A DNA stretch of 64,000 nt from Collinsella sp. (GCA_019414205.1 DXML01000022.1:62001-126000), one strand, 5' to 3'; counted from the stretch's first letter, positions 25,815 through 34,506 are shown. A program made the numbers and translations. The notes: generated from the sequence alone by a model not told the origin.

Positions 25815-26984
25815 ATGAGCACGTACGCAATTAAGGCTGACAAGTTCTTCTTGCCGGCAGGCCCGCAACTGGGCGGCTATCTTATGGTCGAGGATGGCGT
25901 CTTTGGCGCCTGGCAGGCCGACGAGCCCTCTTGCGAGATTAAGGATTACACGGGATCGTGGATCGCACCGGGTATGGTCGACACCCACATCCATGGCTTC
26001 TATAACCACTCGACTACCGATAACGATCCCGAGGGCATCGATATCAGCTCGACCGAGCTCGCCCGTCGCGGCACCACCAGCTGGCTGCCCACGACGTTCA
26101 CCGATGGCGTCGAGCAGATTAGGGACGCCTGCGCCGCCATCGCCCAGGCGGACGAGGGTCGCGGCCCCGACTTCTGCGGTGCTCGCATTCAGGGCATCTA
26201 CCTGGAGGGCCCTTTCTTTACCATGAAGCACGTGGGCGCGCAGAACCCCGCTTATCTGATCGACCCCTCCGAGGAGGTCTTCGATCAGTGGCAGGAGGCT
26301 GCGGGCGGTCGCATCGTTAAGAGCGCCATGGCGGCCGAGCGCGACGGTGCCGCTGCTTATGCGGCTGCTCTGAACGCCAAGGGTGTGGTGACCAGCATCG
26401 GTCACTCCGACGCCACCTACGATGAGTGCATCGCCGCCATCAACGCCGGCGCCAGCTGCTTTACGCATACCTATAACGGCCAGCGCGGGTTGCATCACCG
26501 CGAGCCCGGTGTCGTGGGTGCTGCCATGTCCACGCCCGAGACCTACGCCGAGATCATCTGTGACGGCAAGCACGTAAACCCTGCCGCCATCAAGGCGCTG
26601 CTGCAGGCAAAGGGCTGGCAGCACACGGTGCTCATCACCGACTGCCTGGGTTGCGGCGGCATGCCCGAGGGCAGCTACACCAGTGGTGGCATGGACGTCA
26701 TCATGAAGGACAACCTGTGCTGGCTCGCCGACGGCAAGAGCATTGCCGGCTCGGTGCTCACGCTTGCCCAGGGCGTCAAGAACATTGTCGACTGGGGCAT
26801 CGCCAGCGCCGATATCGCCATTCGCATGGCAACCGAGGTGCCGGCACGCTCCGTGCACATCGAGGATAAGTGCGGCAGCATCATGCCGGGTCGCGACGCC
26901 GACTTTGTCGTGTTCGACCATGAGCTCACCCTCGTCGAGACGTATGTTGGCGGCCAGAGCGTCGGCAACGCCTTTACCGAGTAA
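25815..26984 (+). CDS. nagA: N-acetylhexosamine-6-phosphate deacetylase
   Basis: 389 residues; removes acetate from GlcNAc-6-P or, in this setting, GalNAc-6-P. The amidohydrolase fold shows APGMVDTHIHG (metal site), YLEGPFFTMKHVGAQNP, ATYDECIAAINAGASCFTHTYNGQRGLHHREPG and LITDCLGCGG, with the catalytic Asp in the last. The start at ATG 25815 is five bases after AAGGAG. A decayed second copy of its last 43 codons is at 29719-29850. Confidence 0.93.
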   Translation: MSTYAIKADKFFLPAGPQLGGYLMVEDGVFGAWQADEPSCEIKDYTGSWIAPGMVDTHIHGFYNHSTTDNDPEGIDISSTELARRGTTSWLPTTFTDGVEQIRDACAAIAQADEGRGPDFCGARIQGIYLEGPFFTMKHVGAQNPAYLIDPSEEVFDQWQEAAGGRIVKSAMAAERDGAAAYAAALNAKGVVTSIGHSDATYDECIAAINAGASCFTHTYNGQRGLHHREPGVVGAAMSTPETYAEIICDGKHVNPAAIKALLQAKGWQHTVLITDCLGCGGMPEGSYTSGGMDVIMKDNLCWLADGKSIAGSVLTLAQGVKNIVDWGIASADIAIRMATEVPARSVHIEDKCGSIMPGRDADFVVFDHELTLVETYVGGQSVGNAFTE

Positions 26985-26996
26985 CGATAGAAAAAG

Positions 26997-27028
26997 ACGG
27001 CGGGCCCGAATCTGCTCGGACCCGCCGT
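26997..27028 (-). terminator. Terminator for the flavodoxin-like gene
   Basis: ACGGCGGGCCCGA / TCGGACCCGCCGT. Read on the minus strand it is followed by CTTTTTC, so it mainly serves the gene at 27060; on the plus strand it also follows nagA. Confidence 0.8.
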
Positions 27029-27059
27029 ATGGGTTAAACGCTCAAAAGCACCTTCACAG

Positions 27060-27644
27060 TTACAGCTTGTTAGCGATCTTCTTTGCCGTGCGCTTAACGC
27101 CGGCCACCAGGCCTCCTGCAGGATGCTCCTTCTCGTAGGCTAGGCGCTTCTCGCGCTTGGCGTACTCCTCGACGATGATGTCGCCATACTCGTCTTCGAT
27201 CTTGTCGAAGAAGTCGACGGCACCCTTAATTTCCTCAGCGCTCGGGTGCCCCTTTTGGACACCGCCGGTGAGTTTGAACGGCCCCCACGTATCAAAGCCG
27301 GGGCAGCCGTAGACACCCATAAAGATGGCCTGCCTCATGCGGCAGATGCCATCGATATCCTTGCCGTACCACTTGTTTTTGCCACCGTAGGTCATAAGGC
27401 CAAACACCTTGTCCTGCGGCTGCAACACGTTAGTGAGCACGCGTGCCATGTCCTTGTCGATCTCGGAGTAATAGATGCCCGTGGCGACACCGATCAGATG
27501 GTATTCGTGCAGGTTGGGATACTCGTTTTTGCCGAGCGTTTTCACGTCGAGGGTATCGATTTCGGGGTGCGCCTCGACGATGGCGTCCACGAGCTTTTTC
27601 GTATTGCCGTGGTGGCGTGAGGCATAAAGAATGATGGTTCGCAT
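27060..27644 (-). CDS. Flavodoxin-family protein
   Basis: 194 residues. The N-terminus TIILYASRHHGNTKKLV holds an FMN-phosphate-binding loop of flavodoxin type, and residues 60-110 include IGVATGIYYSEIDKDMA and GLMTYGG. The C-terminal 50 residues are a charged helix with an Ala/Lys tail. Its electron partner is unknown. The start at 27644 follows AAAGG; an upstream ATG has no ribosome site. It lies opposite to the surrounding sugar genes and is probably unrelated to them. Confidence 0.8.
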   Translation of the reverse strand: MRTIILYASRHHGNTKKLVDAIVEAHPEIDTLDVKTLGKNEYPNLHEYHLIGVATGIYYSEIDKDMARVLTNVLQPQDKVFGLMTYGGKNKWYGKDIDGICRMRQAIFMGVYGCPGFDTWGPFKLTGGVQKGHPSAEEIKGAVDFFDKIEDEYGDIIVEEYAKREKRLAYEKEHPAGGLVAGVKRTAKKIANKL

Positions 27645-27801
27645 AAGAAGGCCTTTCAGCTGTAATTGCATCAATGTCTGTATGGTACCCCGTTACATGG
27701 CCGGGATACCGGACGCATCGATGAGCGTGCGGGTTTGTTCTATGGTTAGGATTGAAACGGGCGCTTGCGTGAAATAAAGCAGTTGTTCGAAAGGATGGGT
27801 A

Positions 27802-28683
27802 ATGGAATACGCTCTCTCCAACGATTCGATTTCTATTAAGGTTTCCACTGCCGGCGGCTCGTTTACCTCGATTGAGGCCGACGGTCGCGAGTATTTGTGG
27901 CAGGGCGACCCCGCAGTATGGTCCGGTCAGGCGCCGGTCTGCTTCCCGATTTGCGGAGGCTTGCGCGACGACAGCGCCATGACGTTTGCCGGGCATCATG
28001 TAAAGCTCGCTCGCCACGGCTTTGCGCGCAAGCAGGAGTGGAAGCTGCTGAGCCAAGGCGAGAACGAGTTGGCTATGTGCCTGGCTTCGGAGGATAACGC
28101 CGCGCTACTGAGCGATTATCCGTATCCGTTTAGGCTCGTCGCCCGCTATGCGCTCGAGGACGCCGCCGTGCGTGTCTCCTATGAGGTTACCAACGAGGGC
28201 ACCGAGGACATGCCGTTCTTTATCGGTGGGCATCCCGGCTTTAGGTGCCCGCTCGATGAGGGCGAGGCCTATACGGACTACGAGTTGCGCTTTGAGAAAG
28301 AAGAGGCTGCAGAGCTTTGCACCGCTGTCCCTTCGACTGGCTTGATTGACGTGGACAAGCGCTCCAAGAACCCCATGGTGGGAAAGACGCTGCCCCTGTC
28401 GCACGAGCTCTTCGATTTTGCGGAGACCATCTTTGACGTGCTCGAGAGCCGCCAGGTCACGCTTTCCAAAAAGGGCGAGGACAAGGGCGTCCGCCTGAGC
28501 TTTGAGGGCTTCCCATATCTCATTGTGTGGAGCAAGCCCGAGGGTGATTTTGTGGCAGTTGAGCCTTGGGGCGGCCTTTCGACCTGCTCCGATGAGGACG
28601 ACGTGCTTGAGCATAAGCGTGGCTGCCTTGTCGCCAAGCCCAAGGAGACCGTCGTTCGCTCGTTCACGATTGAGATTCTGTAA
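27802..28683 (+). CDS. lacX: LacX-type aldose 1-epimerase family protein
   Basis: 293 residues. The galactose-mutarotase-like fold shows VSTAGGSFTSIEADGREYLW, FPICGGLRDD, HGFARKQEW and FFIGGHPGFRCPLDEGE, and ends with AVEPWGGLSTCSDEDD. From memory the whole sequence follows Lactococcus LacX closely. In lactococci lacX closes the lac operon of the tagatose-6-phosphate pathway; here it is directly followed by lacC after 59 bases. Its precise reaction is not settled, anomer interconversion of a sugar or sugar phosphate being likely. Confidence 0.85.
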   Translation: MEYALSNDSISIKVSTAGGSFTSIEADGREYLWQGDPAVWSGQAPVCFPICGGLRDDSAMTFAGHHVKLARHGFARKQEWKLLSQGENELAMCLASEDNAALLSDYPYPFRLVARYALEDAAVRVSYEVTNEGTEDMPFFIGGHPGFRCPLDEGEAYTDYELRFEKEEAAELCTAVPSTGLIDVDKRSKNPMVGKTLPLSHELFDFAETIFDVLESRQVTLSKKGEDKGVRLSFEGFPYLIVWSKPEGDFVAVEPWGGLSTCSDEDDVLEHKRGCLVAKPKETVVRSFTIEIL

Positions 28684-28742
28684 TTCCGTTTTGTCGACTC
28701 GTATCGCGAGGCACAAGGAGCCTGCGAGATAAGGAGCTAAAA

Positions 28743-29678
28743 ATGATCCTCACCGTTACGATGAACCCGTCCGTCGATACACGCTATCAGCTCGATGAGC
28801 TCATTATCGATGACGTTAACCGTGTGACGCCCGAAAAGACCGCCGGCGGCAAGGGTCTCAACGTGGCCCGTGTACTGGGTCAGCTGGGCGACGACGTTGT
28901 GGCAACCGGTCTACTCGGCGGCCACATGGGCGCCTACATGGCCGAGCTCATGGATGCCAACGGCATTAAGAATGATTTTGTACCCATCAAGGGCGAGACT
29001 CGTATTTGCCTCAACATCCTTCACGCCGGCAACCAGACCGAGCTGCTCGAGAGCGGCCCGACGATTACCCCCGAGGAGCTCGATGCCTTTACCGCCAAGT
29101 TTACCGAGCTTGCGGGCAAGGCCGACGTCGTCACCATCTCGGGTTCGCTGCCCCGCGGCGTCGAGGCGGACTACTACGCCAAGATCACGGGCATTGCCGA
29201 GAACGCCGGTGCCAAGGTGCTGCTCGATACCTCGGGTGCTTCGCTTGAGGCCGCCCTTAAGTCCGAAGTTAAGCCCGAGCTGGTCAAGCCTAACCTGACC
29301 GAGATCAACGGCCTTCTGGGCACGAACTTTACCACCGACGATGTGGACGAGCTCCGCGCCGCGCTCGCCTCTGACGCTCGCTTCTCCGATATCCCCTGGG
29401 TCGTCGTGTCCATGGGCGCTGCCGGCTCCGTTGGCTTCCACAATGGCCGCGCGTTCCGTGCCAAGACGCCCGATATTCCTGCCGTTAACGCTACGGGTTC
29501 TGGCGACTCCACTATCGCAGGCTTCGCACATGCCATCGCTGCTGGCGCAGACGACGAGACGGTACTGCGTACCGCCAACACCTGCGGCAAGCTCAATGCC
29601 ATGGATCCCATGACCGGCCATCTGGTCATGGATCGTTGGGATGAGGTTTACAACGGCGTTGTCGTGACCGAGCTGTAG
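28743..29678 (+). CDS. lacC: Tagatose-6-phosphate kinase, PfkB family
   Basis: 311 residues; phosphorylates D-tagatose-6-phosphate to the 1,6-bisphosphate. PfkB signatures are TAGGKGLNVARVLGQLGDDV (residue 36) and the catalytic NATGSGDSTIAGFAH (residue 250). The ends ILTVTMNPSVDTRYQLDEL and TGHLVMDRWDEVYNGVVV resemble LacC more than 1-phosphofructokinase FruK. It links the GalNAc branch (AgaS product) and the lactose branch. The following aldolase is not in the window. Confidence 0.87.
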   Translation: MILTVTMNPSVDTRYQLDELIIDDVNRVTPEKTAGGKGLNVARVLGQLGDDVVATGLLGGHMGAYMAELMDANGIKNDFVPIKGETRICLNILHAGNQTELLESGPTITPEELDAFTAKFTELAGKADVVTISGSLPRGVEADYYAKITGIAENAGAKVLLDTSGASLEAALKSEVKPELVKPNLTEINGLLGTNFTTDDVDELRAALASDARFSDIPWVVVSMGAAGSVGFHNGRAFRAKTPDIPAVNATGSGDSTIAGFAHAIAAGADDETVLRTANTCGKLNAMDPMTGHLVMDRWDEVYNGVVVTEL

Positions 29679-29718
29679 GAGCTTGTGTCGCGGCCTCGGC
29701 ATCGGTTACTTGCTTGTG

Positions 29719-29850
29719 GTTAGAGTCGACGACAAGTGCGGTAGCATTATGCCGGGGCGCGACGCCGATGCTGTCGTGTTCAATCCCGACCTTACCCTGG
29801 TCGAGACGTATGTGGGTGGCAACAGCGTCGGCAATGCGTTTGCCGAGTAG
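29719..29850 (+). pseudogene. Relic 3' end of a second nagA
   Basis: The frame encodes VRVDDKCGSIMPGRDADAVV and continues through LTLVETYVGGNSVGNAFAE to a TAG at 29848. This matches the last 43 residues of the intact nagA (ending DKCGSIMPGRDADFVV...NAFTE) with only a handful of changes, but has no start or upstream domain. It is a remnant of a duplicated or replaced nagA, now lying between lacC and the YhcH gene. Confidence 0.9.
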
Positions 29851-29882
29851 CCGCCAAAGAAACGATCCGAGAGGGGATTTAG

Positions 29883-30356
29883 ATGATTTACGGTGCATTG
29901 GGCGATATCGAGGAGTACCGCGGAATGCTCAAGGGCCTCGACGTGTTGATCGACTGGCTCGAGGAGAACGACCCGGCGCAGCTCGAGGTCGGCAGCCATC
30001 CGATTCTGGGCGACAAGGTCTTTGCGAACGTCATGGCCCCCACGACGCGTCCCGAGACCGAGGCTCACTATGAGACGCATCAGCGCTATCACGACCTGCA
30101 GATCGACGTCGAGGGTCGCGAGGCCTTTAAGGTTGCCACGGGCAGCCTGACGCTGGTCCAGGAGTTTGACGAGAAGGACGACTACGATCTGGTCGATTCC
30201 GACGCTTCGATCGCCGGCGATCTTGCCGACGACAAGTTCGCGTTGTTCGTTGCCGGCGAGCCTCACATGCCCACGCTCGAGTTCCCGGGCGATGGCGCAC
30301 AGCCGGTCAAGAAGATCTGCTTTAAGCTGCTTGCAGATGCTTACTGGGAGGAGTAG
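29883..30356 (+). CDS. YhcH/YjgK/YiaL (DUF386, EbgC-like) cupin protein
   Basis: 157 residues. The family pattern is clear: MIYGALGDIEEYRGMLKGLD at the start, then YETHQRYHDLQIDVEGREAF with the metal-binding His and Glu residues, and FALFVAGEPHMPTL. Members are cupin-fold proteins encoded with sugar acid, sialic acid or beta-galactoside genes and are thought to act as anomerases. Here it ends the amino-sugar/lacXC group. Confidence 0.85.
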   Translation: MIYGALGDIEEYRGMLKGLDVLIDWLEENDPAQLEVGSHPILGDKVFANVMAPTTRPETEAHYETHQRYHDLQIDVEGREAFKVATGSLTLVQEFDEKDDYDLVDSDASIAGDLADDKFALFVAGEPHMPTLEFPGDGAQPVKKICFKLLADAYWEE

Positions 30357-30388
30357 CGAACTGCTCGGCTGAGCCGTTCGTCTGATGG

Positions 30389-30452
30389 CGTGATTCCCCT
30401 AGGGAAATCACGCTAGGACCCCGCTAAGCGTGTTTTCCCTAGGGGAATCACG
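30389..30452. repeat. Long hairpin built of two inverted CCCTAGGGG palindromes
   Basis: The 19-base arm at 30389-30407 (starting CGTGATTCCCCTAGGG) is exactly inverted at 30434-30452, and the interior CACGCT...AGCGTG pairs as well. Each arm is itself nearly self-complementary, so cruciform or terminator-like folding is possible between the convergent neighbours. Confidence 0.75.
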
Positions 30453-30490
30453 TTTGGCGGGGTTTCGGTTTTTGAATAGGGAAGCCTCAT

Positions 30491-30856
30491 TTATTTGCGA
30501 AGAACATCGGCTAGCCGCAGGATTGAAATCATCGACCGATAAGTGAGTTCCACTTTTTCGCCCGCAAGCAGTCGTTTCGAGCCAATCTCATCTAGTCCCA
30601 CAAGCCGAGAAAACAGCGGGCTGCTCATCGTGCCCTCGTCAATTGATTCCCTTATGGTCTTCAAAACGTCCGTATCATGAAGCGACGCCGAGCTGTAGGG
30701 GGCAACACGAGCGGAACTCTCAATTAACGACGAAACAAAAGGATGGAGATGCTTTGGACATAGTCCATCAAACACCACATCCCCATTGTCGTTCGAGCCG
30801 ACCAGGCGCCAAGTATAATGATCGACCCAGTCATCTCCGTCATATATGGCGTCCAT
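30491..30856 (-). CDS. Uncharacterised protein
   Basis: 121 residues, no family recognised. Residues 40-70 are mixed; the C-terminal third (LVGLDEIGSKRLLAGEKVEL followed by RSMISILRLADVL) suggests a helix-turn-helix-like helical end. The start ATG 30856 is placed just after the stop of the upstream secreted-protein gene, with GGGAAG seven bases before it; the two genes form a minus-strand pair. The region is more AT-rich than the sugar genes, hinting at acquisition. Confidence 0.5.
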   Translation of the reverse strand: MDAIYDGDDWVDHYTWRLVGSNDNGDVVFDGLCPKHLHPFVSSLIESSARVAPYSSASLHDTDVLKTIRESIDEGTMSSPLFSRLVGLDEIGSKRLLAGEKVELTYRSMISILRLADVLRK

Positions 30857-30870
30857 GAGCAACTTCCCGT

Positions 30871-31380
30871 CTAGAGAGAGAAACCTATTTGGACATCGGG
30901 GCGCAAGACCGCAATCCATATCGGACCTGCAGCAGCTCCAACCCAACGCACCACATAGGTTCCCTTTCGTACATGTGTATCAATCTGCCCCGAAATGCCG
31001 GTGAATGCAATTCCAGACCCGTTTGTCGGATAGCAATCGACGTATTTTCGTTTTCCGCTCACAACCTTGTATAGATAAATCGTTCCAGCAAAAGAGAAGG
31101 GGTCGTTCGCAATTTTGTCCGGAAGAACTTGCCACCTCAAAATCCCGCTACCAATATGGTCAAGCTTGACCGTTCCGCCGTCCCCCTCAAAAGTGGCAAG
31201 GGGATTTACCCCAGACTGAGAGTCGGCATCGCCCTCCTTAGCAGTTATCAGCAGGCTGCCCGTATAAGACTGCTGAGGCTCACCTTCAGGACAGACAGCC
31301 TCGGCCCAAGAAGGGCCACTCAGGCAGAACAGTCCGAGCAGCATCAATACCAACAAAAGAAAACCCTTAGTTCTTTTCAT
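30871..31380 (-). CDS. Secreted protein, unknown
   Basis: 169 residues. A classic signal peptide (MKRTKGFLLLVLMLLGLFCL then SGPSWAEA) would be cleaved near residue 27. The mature part is predicted beta-rich with LDHIGSGILRWQVLPD, FAGTIYLYKVVSGKRKYVDC and KGTYVVRWVGAAAG, and carries two cysteines. No family is recognised. It precedes the uncharacterised gene at 30491 on the same strand and lies just outside the integrated element. Confidence 0.6.
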   Translation of the reverse strand: MKRTKGFLLLVLMLLGLFCLSGPSWAEAVCPEGEPQQSYTGSLLITAKEGDADSQSGVNPLATFEGDGGTVKLDHIGSGILRWQVLPDKIANDPFSFAGTIYLYKVVSGKRKYVDCYPTNGSGIAFTGISGQIDTHVRKGTYVVRWVGAAAGPIWIAVLRPDVQIGFSL

Positions 31381-31603
31381 CTATATCCCCAATGCCTCTC
31401 GACATTTGTATATTGTGACCATTTTAGATCTATATGGCCAATTCGAGCCCTCACCATGGCAATTGTTGCAGCTGGGTTTCTTTTCATTAAGATTTCACTT
31501 TGGTAAATCCCCGCCCCTAAGCATTAAACCCGAAGTCCACCGAGTGGGCCGCTGTTGACGTGGCGATGCTTGGATTGGCGCGCACGCACTCAAAATCGGC
31601 AAC

Positions 31604-31626
31604 AAAAAAGCCGCCCGAAGGCGGCT
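31604..31626 (-). terminator. Original tRNA-Thr terminator, now stranded
   Basis: On the minus strand GCCGCCTTCGGGCGGC followed by TTTTTTG. It sits directly past the truncated tRNA-Thr 3' end, so before insertion of the element it must have been the terminator of the tRNA gene. Confidence 0.75.
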
Positions 31627-31632
31627 ATCTTG

Positions 31633-31682
31633 TGCAATGGAGCCAGCGACCGGGCTCGAACCGGTGACCCCCGCTTTACGAG
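31633..31682 (-). repeat. Left attachment site (truncated tRNA-Thr 3' end)
   Basis: 50 bases identical to 46754-46803. Positions 31638-31682 equal the last 45 nucleotides of tRNA-Thr including CCA; beyond 31682 the match stops and the tRNA 5' half is missing. Confidence 0.92.
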
Positions 31683-31799
31683 TACGTGAATTCGGCATTT
31701 GACGAGATGAGGCCAATTTCACTGAATTAAAAGGAAGCGCAGGTAGAAATAGGTAATTAACAATTATTGAGCTAGCTATTAGAATCATATTTCCCACTA

Positions 31800-31891
31800 T
31801 TTTCACACTTAGAGAGACTTGAAAGTGTGAAAAGTTTCGATTAGGCTTGCTGGCAAAGCTTTAAAGGCTTTGCCAGCAAGCCTAATCGAAA
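31800..31891 (+). promoter_or_regulatory. Two hairpins upstream of the integrase
   Basis: TTTTCACACTT (31800-31810) pairs with AAGTGTGAAAA (31823-31833). Immediately after, a perfect 25-base arm (31835-31859, starting TTTCGATTAGGCTTGC) is inverted at 31867-31891 around a seven-base loop. These could be integrase binding sites or a transcript insulator. Bases 31683-31799 show no gene. Confidence 0.6.
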
Positions 31892-31909
31892 ATCTAACGA
31901 GGGATATGA

Positions 31910-33187
31910 TTGCAGGGATTGATAAAAAAGACCGCTCGCGGCACATCGGAATGCATCGATAAGAGCAAAGGCGTCTATCGGATTTATTTTTCCCTGGGAA
32001 AAGATCCGGAGACAGGACGGTACCGCCGTAGTCCGTCACGCAGGGTTCACTGCAGAAGCAAGAACCCGAAAAACTGGCCGAGTGAAGTCGCCAAGGCGCT
32101 GGAGGCCTATAGAGCTGAACTTGAGGGCGCTTCCAACCGTGGCAATGGTCCTCTGGGCCTATCAGATTATGCGGACAGGTTTCACGCGAACAGGGAGTCG
32201 ACCATGGGATCACCTCTTGCTTATGAGCGTGAAGGTTTGGACATTCGTCACATACGCGAGCTGTTCGGCAATCCCGATCTCACTCGGCTTAAATCGGATG
32301 ACGTTCGCACTGCTTATGCCAAGGCTAGAAAAGAAGGCCGATTCAGCGAAAGTGAAATTCGCCGCATCCACATCAAGCTCAAACAGGTAATGGAGGATGC
32401 CGTCGATAACGACCTCGTGGGCAAAAACCCTTGTAGGGGAGTGAAACTGCCCAAGCAGAATGTCGAGGCTCGTAAGGCGCTGAGCGCCGATGAGGCGGCA
32501 AGGCTTCTTGCGGTCCTTTTGGAGGAGAAGCCATCTTCCTTTATCACATGCACAATGCTTCTACTTCTCTGCGGTTTGAGGAAGGGGGAGGCCCTTGGTC
32601 TCTCATGGGAGGATTATGACCCCGACGCCAAGACTCTGAGGATAGTAAAGCAATATACGAACGACAGGACATTGAGGCCGCCTAAATCAAAGATGAGCAG
32701 GCGTAAGATTTCGGTTGGAAATGAACTTGCCGACTATCTGGACAGGTGGAAAGCCATTCAGCGGAGTGAGTTCGATTCCTTTGCAGTGGGGCAGACTGGA
32801 GAAACGCCCATTGTCCATTCCATTGGGATCGTTGACGCCGCCAACGGCAAACGGGCTCTTGTGACCCGGATGGATGGACATAACTATTCAAGGGCGTTTA
32901 GGCTGTTTGCGGCGAAAAACGGCTTCGGTACTTTTAAGGAGAGCAGGGAAGTCATTGGGGGTGACGGCGTCAAACGTACCCGCTATACGGGTTATAGCGG
33001 GCTGAAGCCTCATGAGCTTAGACATACGCAAGCGACTTTGCTCGTTGGTGCCAATGCGGACATTAAGACGATCCAGGCGCGTTTGGGCCATGCTAGCCCA
33101 TCGACGACGCTGTCTATCTATAGCCACTTTATCGAGGCAAATGACCAGAAGGCAGCATCAGTGCTGGATGATCTGCTGAAGGGCTAA
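31910..33187 (+). CDS. int: Tyrosine-type site-specific integrase
   Basis: 425 residues. N-terminal arm-binding domain to residue 60, SAM-like core-binding region 75-175, and catalytic domain 185-420 with the Arg of LLCGLRKGEALGLSW, the Lys region, HELRHTQATLL (HxxR) and LGHASPSTTLSIYSHF holding the second His and the nucleophilic Tyr. All catalytic residues are present. The start is TTG; another TTG nine bases on is possible. It lies 228 bases from the left attachment site, as usual for tRNA-targeting elements. Confidence 0.93.
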   Translation: MQGLIKKTARGTSECIDKSKGVYRIYFSLGKDPETGRYRRSPSRRVHCRSKNPKNWPSEVAKALEAYRAELEGASNRGNGPLGLSDYADRFHANRESTMGSPLAYEREGLDIRHIRELFGNPDLTRLKSDDVRTAYAKARKEGRFSESEIRRIHIKLKQVMEDAVDNDLVGKNPCRGVKLPKQNVEARKALSADEAARLLAVLLEEKPSSFITCTMLLLLCGLRKGEALGLSWEDYDPDAKTLRIVKQYTNDRTLRPPKSKMSRRKISVGNELADYLDRWKAIQRSEFDSFAVGQTGETPIVHSIGIVDAANGKRALVTRMDGHNYSRAFRLFAAKNGFGTFKESREVIGGDGVKRTRYTGYSGLKPHELRHTQATLLVGANADIKTIQARLGHASPSTTLSIYSHFIEANDQKAASVLDDLLKG

Positions 33188-33195
33188 AAAGGGCT

Positions 33196-33226
33196 AAAAA
33201 AGAGGCCCCTTTGGGGCCTCTTTTTT
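33196..33226. terminator. Bidirectional terminator between int and the next gene
   Basis: AAAAAAGAGGCCCC / GGGGCCTCTTTTTT around TTT, symmetrical A and T runs, between convergent genes. Confidence 0.88.
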
Positions 33227-33989
33227 AAGCGACATTGTTTCGGTAGATCATTGCGCCATATGGCGGCTCCAGCTCCATAGACTGATAGTAGCTGGCATCT
33301 AGAAGGTTGAAATAACAAATGATGGGGGCGGCTAGGTGCTCGTCCATATTTAGGTAATGTCCCTCATCATCTGTGACCAGTTTGACCTCGTCGCGCATCA
33401 CGTCGGTCATGCGGGGCCAGAGTTTGGTTGCGCGCTGCAATTTGTCCTTTTGACTGTACTCTCCGTTATGGAAGAAGGCAAAATGAGGCGCATCGTATTT
33501 TGCGCCGCCGCGAATTTCGATAATTCCGACCTGGCTGCAAGACTTCGCGCATTCCTCTGTTTCCAATAGAGTCCAAGAGGAGGGGAGGACAGCGTAATCG
33601 CCGCCGAGGAGATCGACCCGTCTCATTCCCTGGGGCCTCTCCTCTTTCTCGCAATATAAAGAGAAATGGTCGTGGAGCCTCTGGAATTGCTCTCGATAAA
33701 GTTCCAATTGACTAAAACTCATTTCTTCTGATCCGTCAACGGGAAGGGCCTTCATTTCATTGGTGATTTGCCGAGCTTCCCTGAGGCACGCCTCATCGAG
33801 GGCCCTGGCGACCCTCGGCTGCAACCCCGTGAGCAGGTTGCATAGATAGTCGATAGCCTCGCCGGTGCTTCTGACTGATTCGGGGTTCTTGAGGCGTAGC
33901 TCTTCGATTTTCTCCGGGGTCGTCGCCTGAACAGTTGTTCCGAACTTAATTTTCCGCATCTTACTTCCGGATAATGGTAAACGTCCCAT
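33225..33989 (-). CDS. RHH-like N-terminus protein, unknown
   Basis: 254 residues, stop codon inside the shared terminator. Residues 8-55 (FGTTVQATTPEKIEELRLKN, then IDYLCNLLTGLQ) could be a ribbon-helix-helix or similar DNA-binding unit; the rest, with VGIIEIRGGAKYDAPHFAFF, is not recognised. The start is ATG 33989, five bases after GGAG. Divergent from the excisionase-like gene across a 260-base AT-rich gap that would hold both promoters, so a repressor of the element's core genes is a reasonable guess. Confidence 0.5.
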   Translation of the reverse strand: MGRLPLSGSKMRKIKFGTTVQATTPEKIEELRLKNPESVRSTGEAIDYLCNLLTGLQPRVARALDEACLREARQITNEMKALPVDGSEEMSFSQLELYREQFQRLHDHFSLYCEKEERPQGMRRVDLLGGDYAVLPSSWTLLETEECAKSCSQVGIIEIRGGAKYDAPHFAFFHNGEYSQKDKLQRATKLWPRMTDVMRDEVKLVTDDEGHYLNMDEHLAAPIICYFNLLDASYYQSMELEPPYGAMIYRNNVA

Positions 33990-34251
33990 AACCACTCCAA
34001 TCATCGTTGTATATATATTAAATCAGTCAGACAATAAAGTCTATACAGTCAGAAAGTGAATTAGAAATTAGAACTGTAACTAGATATGATTGTGCAACAG
34101 ACAGTGTTACAATATAAACAGTAAGCGCCTGACCAGCTTGTTTGAAAGGAGTTATTTTATTTTCGGTCATTGATTAAAAAGCCGCCCGCCCTTCCCTATC
34201 TAAGTTTGGCGACGAAGGGGGAGGGGCGAGCTAGCCTGAAAGGATTCTACC

Positions 34252-34506
34252 ATGATTGTAGAGCCTGAACCGTACGCTGCCGTACAAGCATCAACTGCGG
34301 TTTCTTCTGATTCCAACTTGGGCCACGAGCGCCTTCTTGGCATCGCTGAAGTGTGCAAGATAACCGGCTTGAGTCCGGTTACGGCCTCGAAGATGATGAA
34401 GGAGAGCGGGCGCGCGATTGCGTTGCACCGCCGCATTTACATCCTTGAATCGAGCTTCTTTGCATACCTCCATGAATTGGAGGCGAGCGAACCGTGCCGG
34501 CTTTAA
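34252..34506 (+). CDS. Excisionase-like helix-turn-helix protein
   Basis: 84 residues. The central segment LLGIAEVCKITGLSPVTASKMMKES has the form of the MerR/excisionase-type winged helix-turn-helix (HTH_17), followed by a strand with ALHRRIYILESSFFAYL. A GAAAGGAT ribosome site precedes the ATG. It overlaps the next gene by 13 bases and is the first gene of the element's forward transcript. It could be the recombination directionality factor or a replication regulator. Confidence 0.68.
   Translation: MIVEPEPYAAVQASTAVSSDSNLGHERLLGIAEVCKITGLSPVTASKMMKESGRAIALHRRIYILESSFFAYLHELEASEPCRL

Noticed and set aside
31495..31806. A minus-strand frame over the left attachment site
   Set aside because: It reads through tRNA-derived sequence; the same translated piece appears at the right site only because of the repeat.
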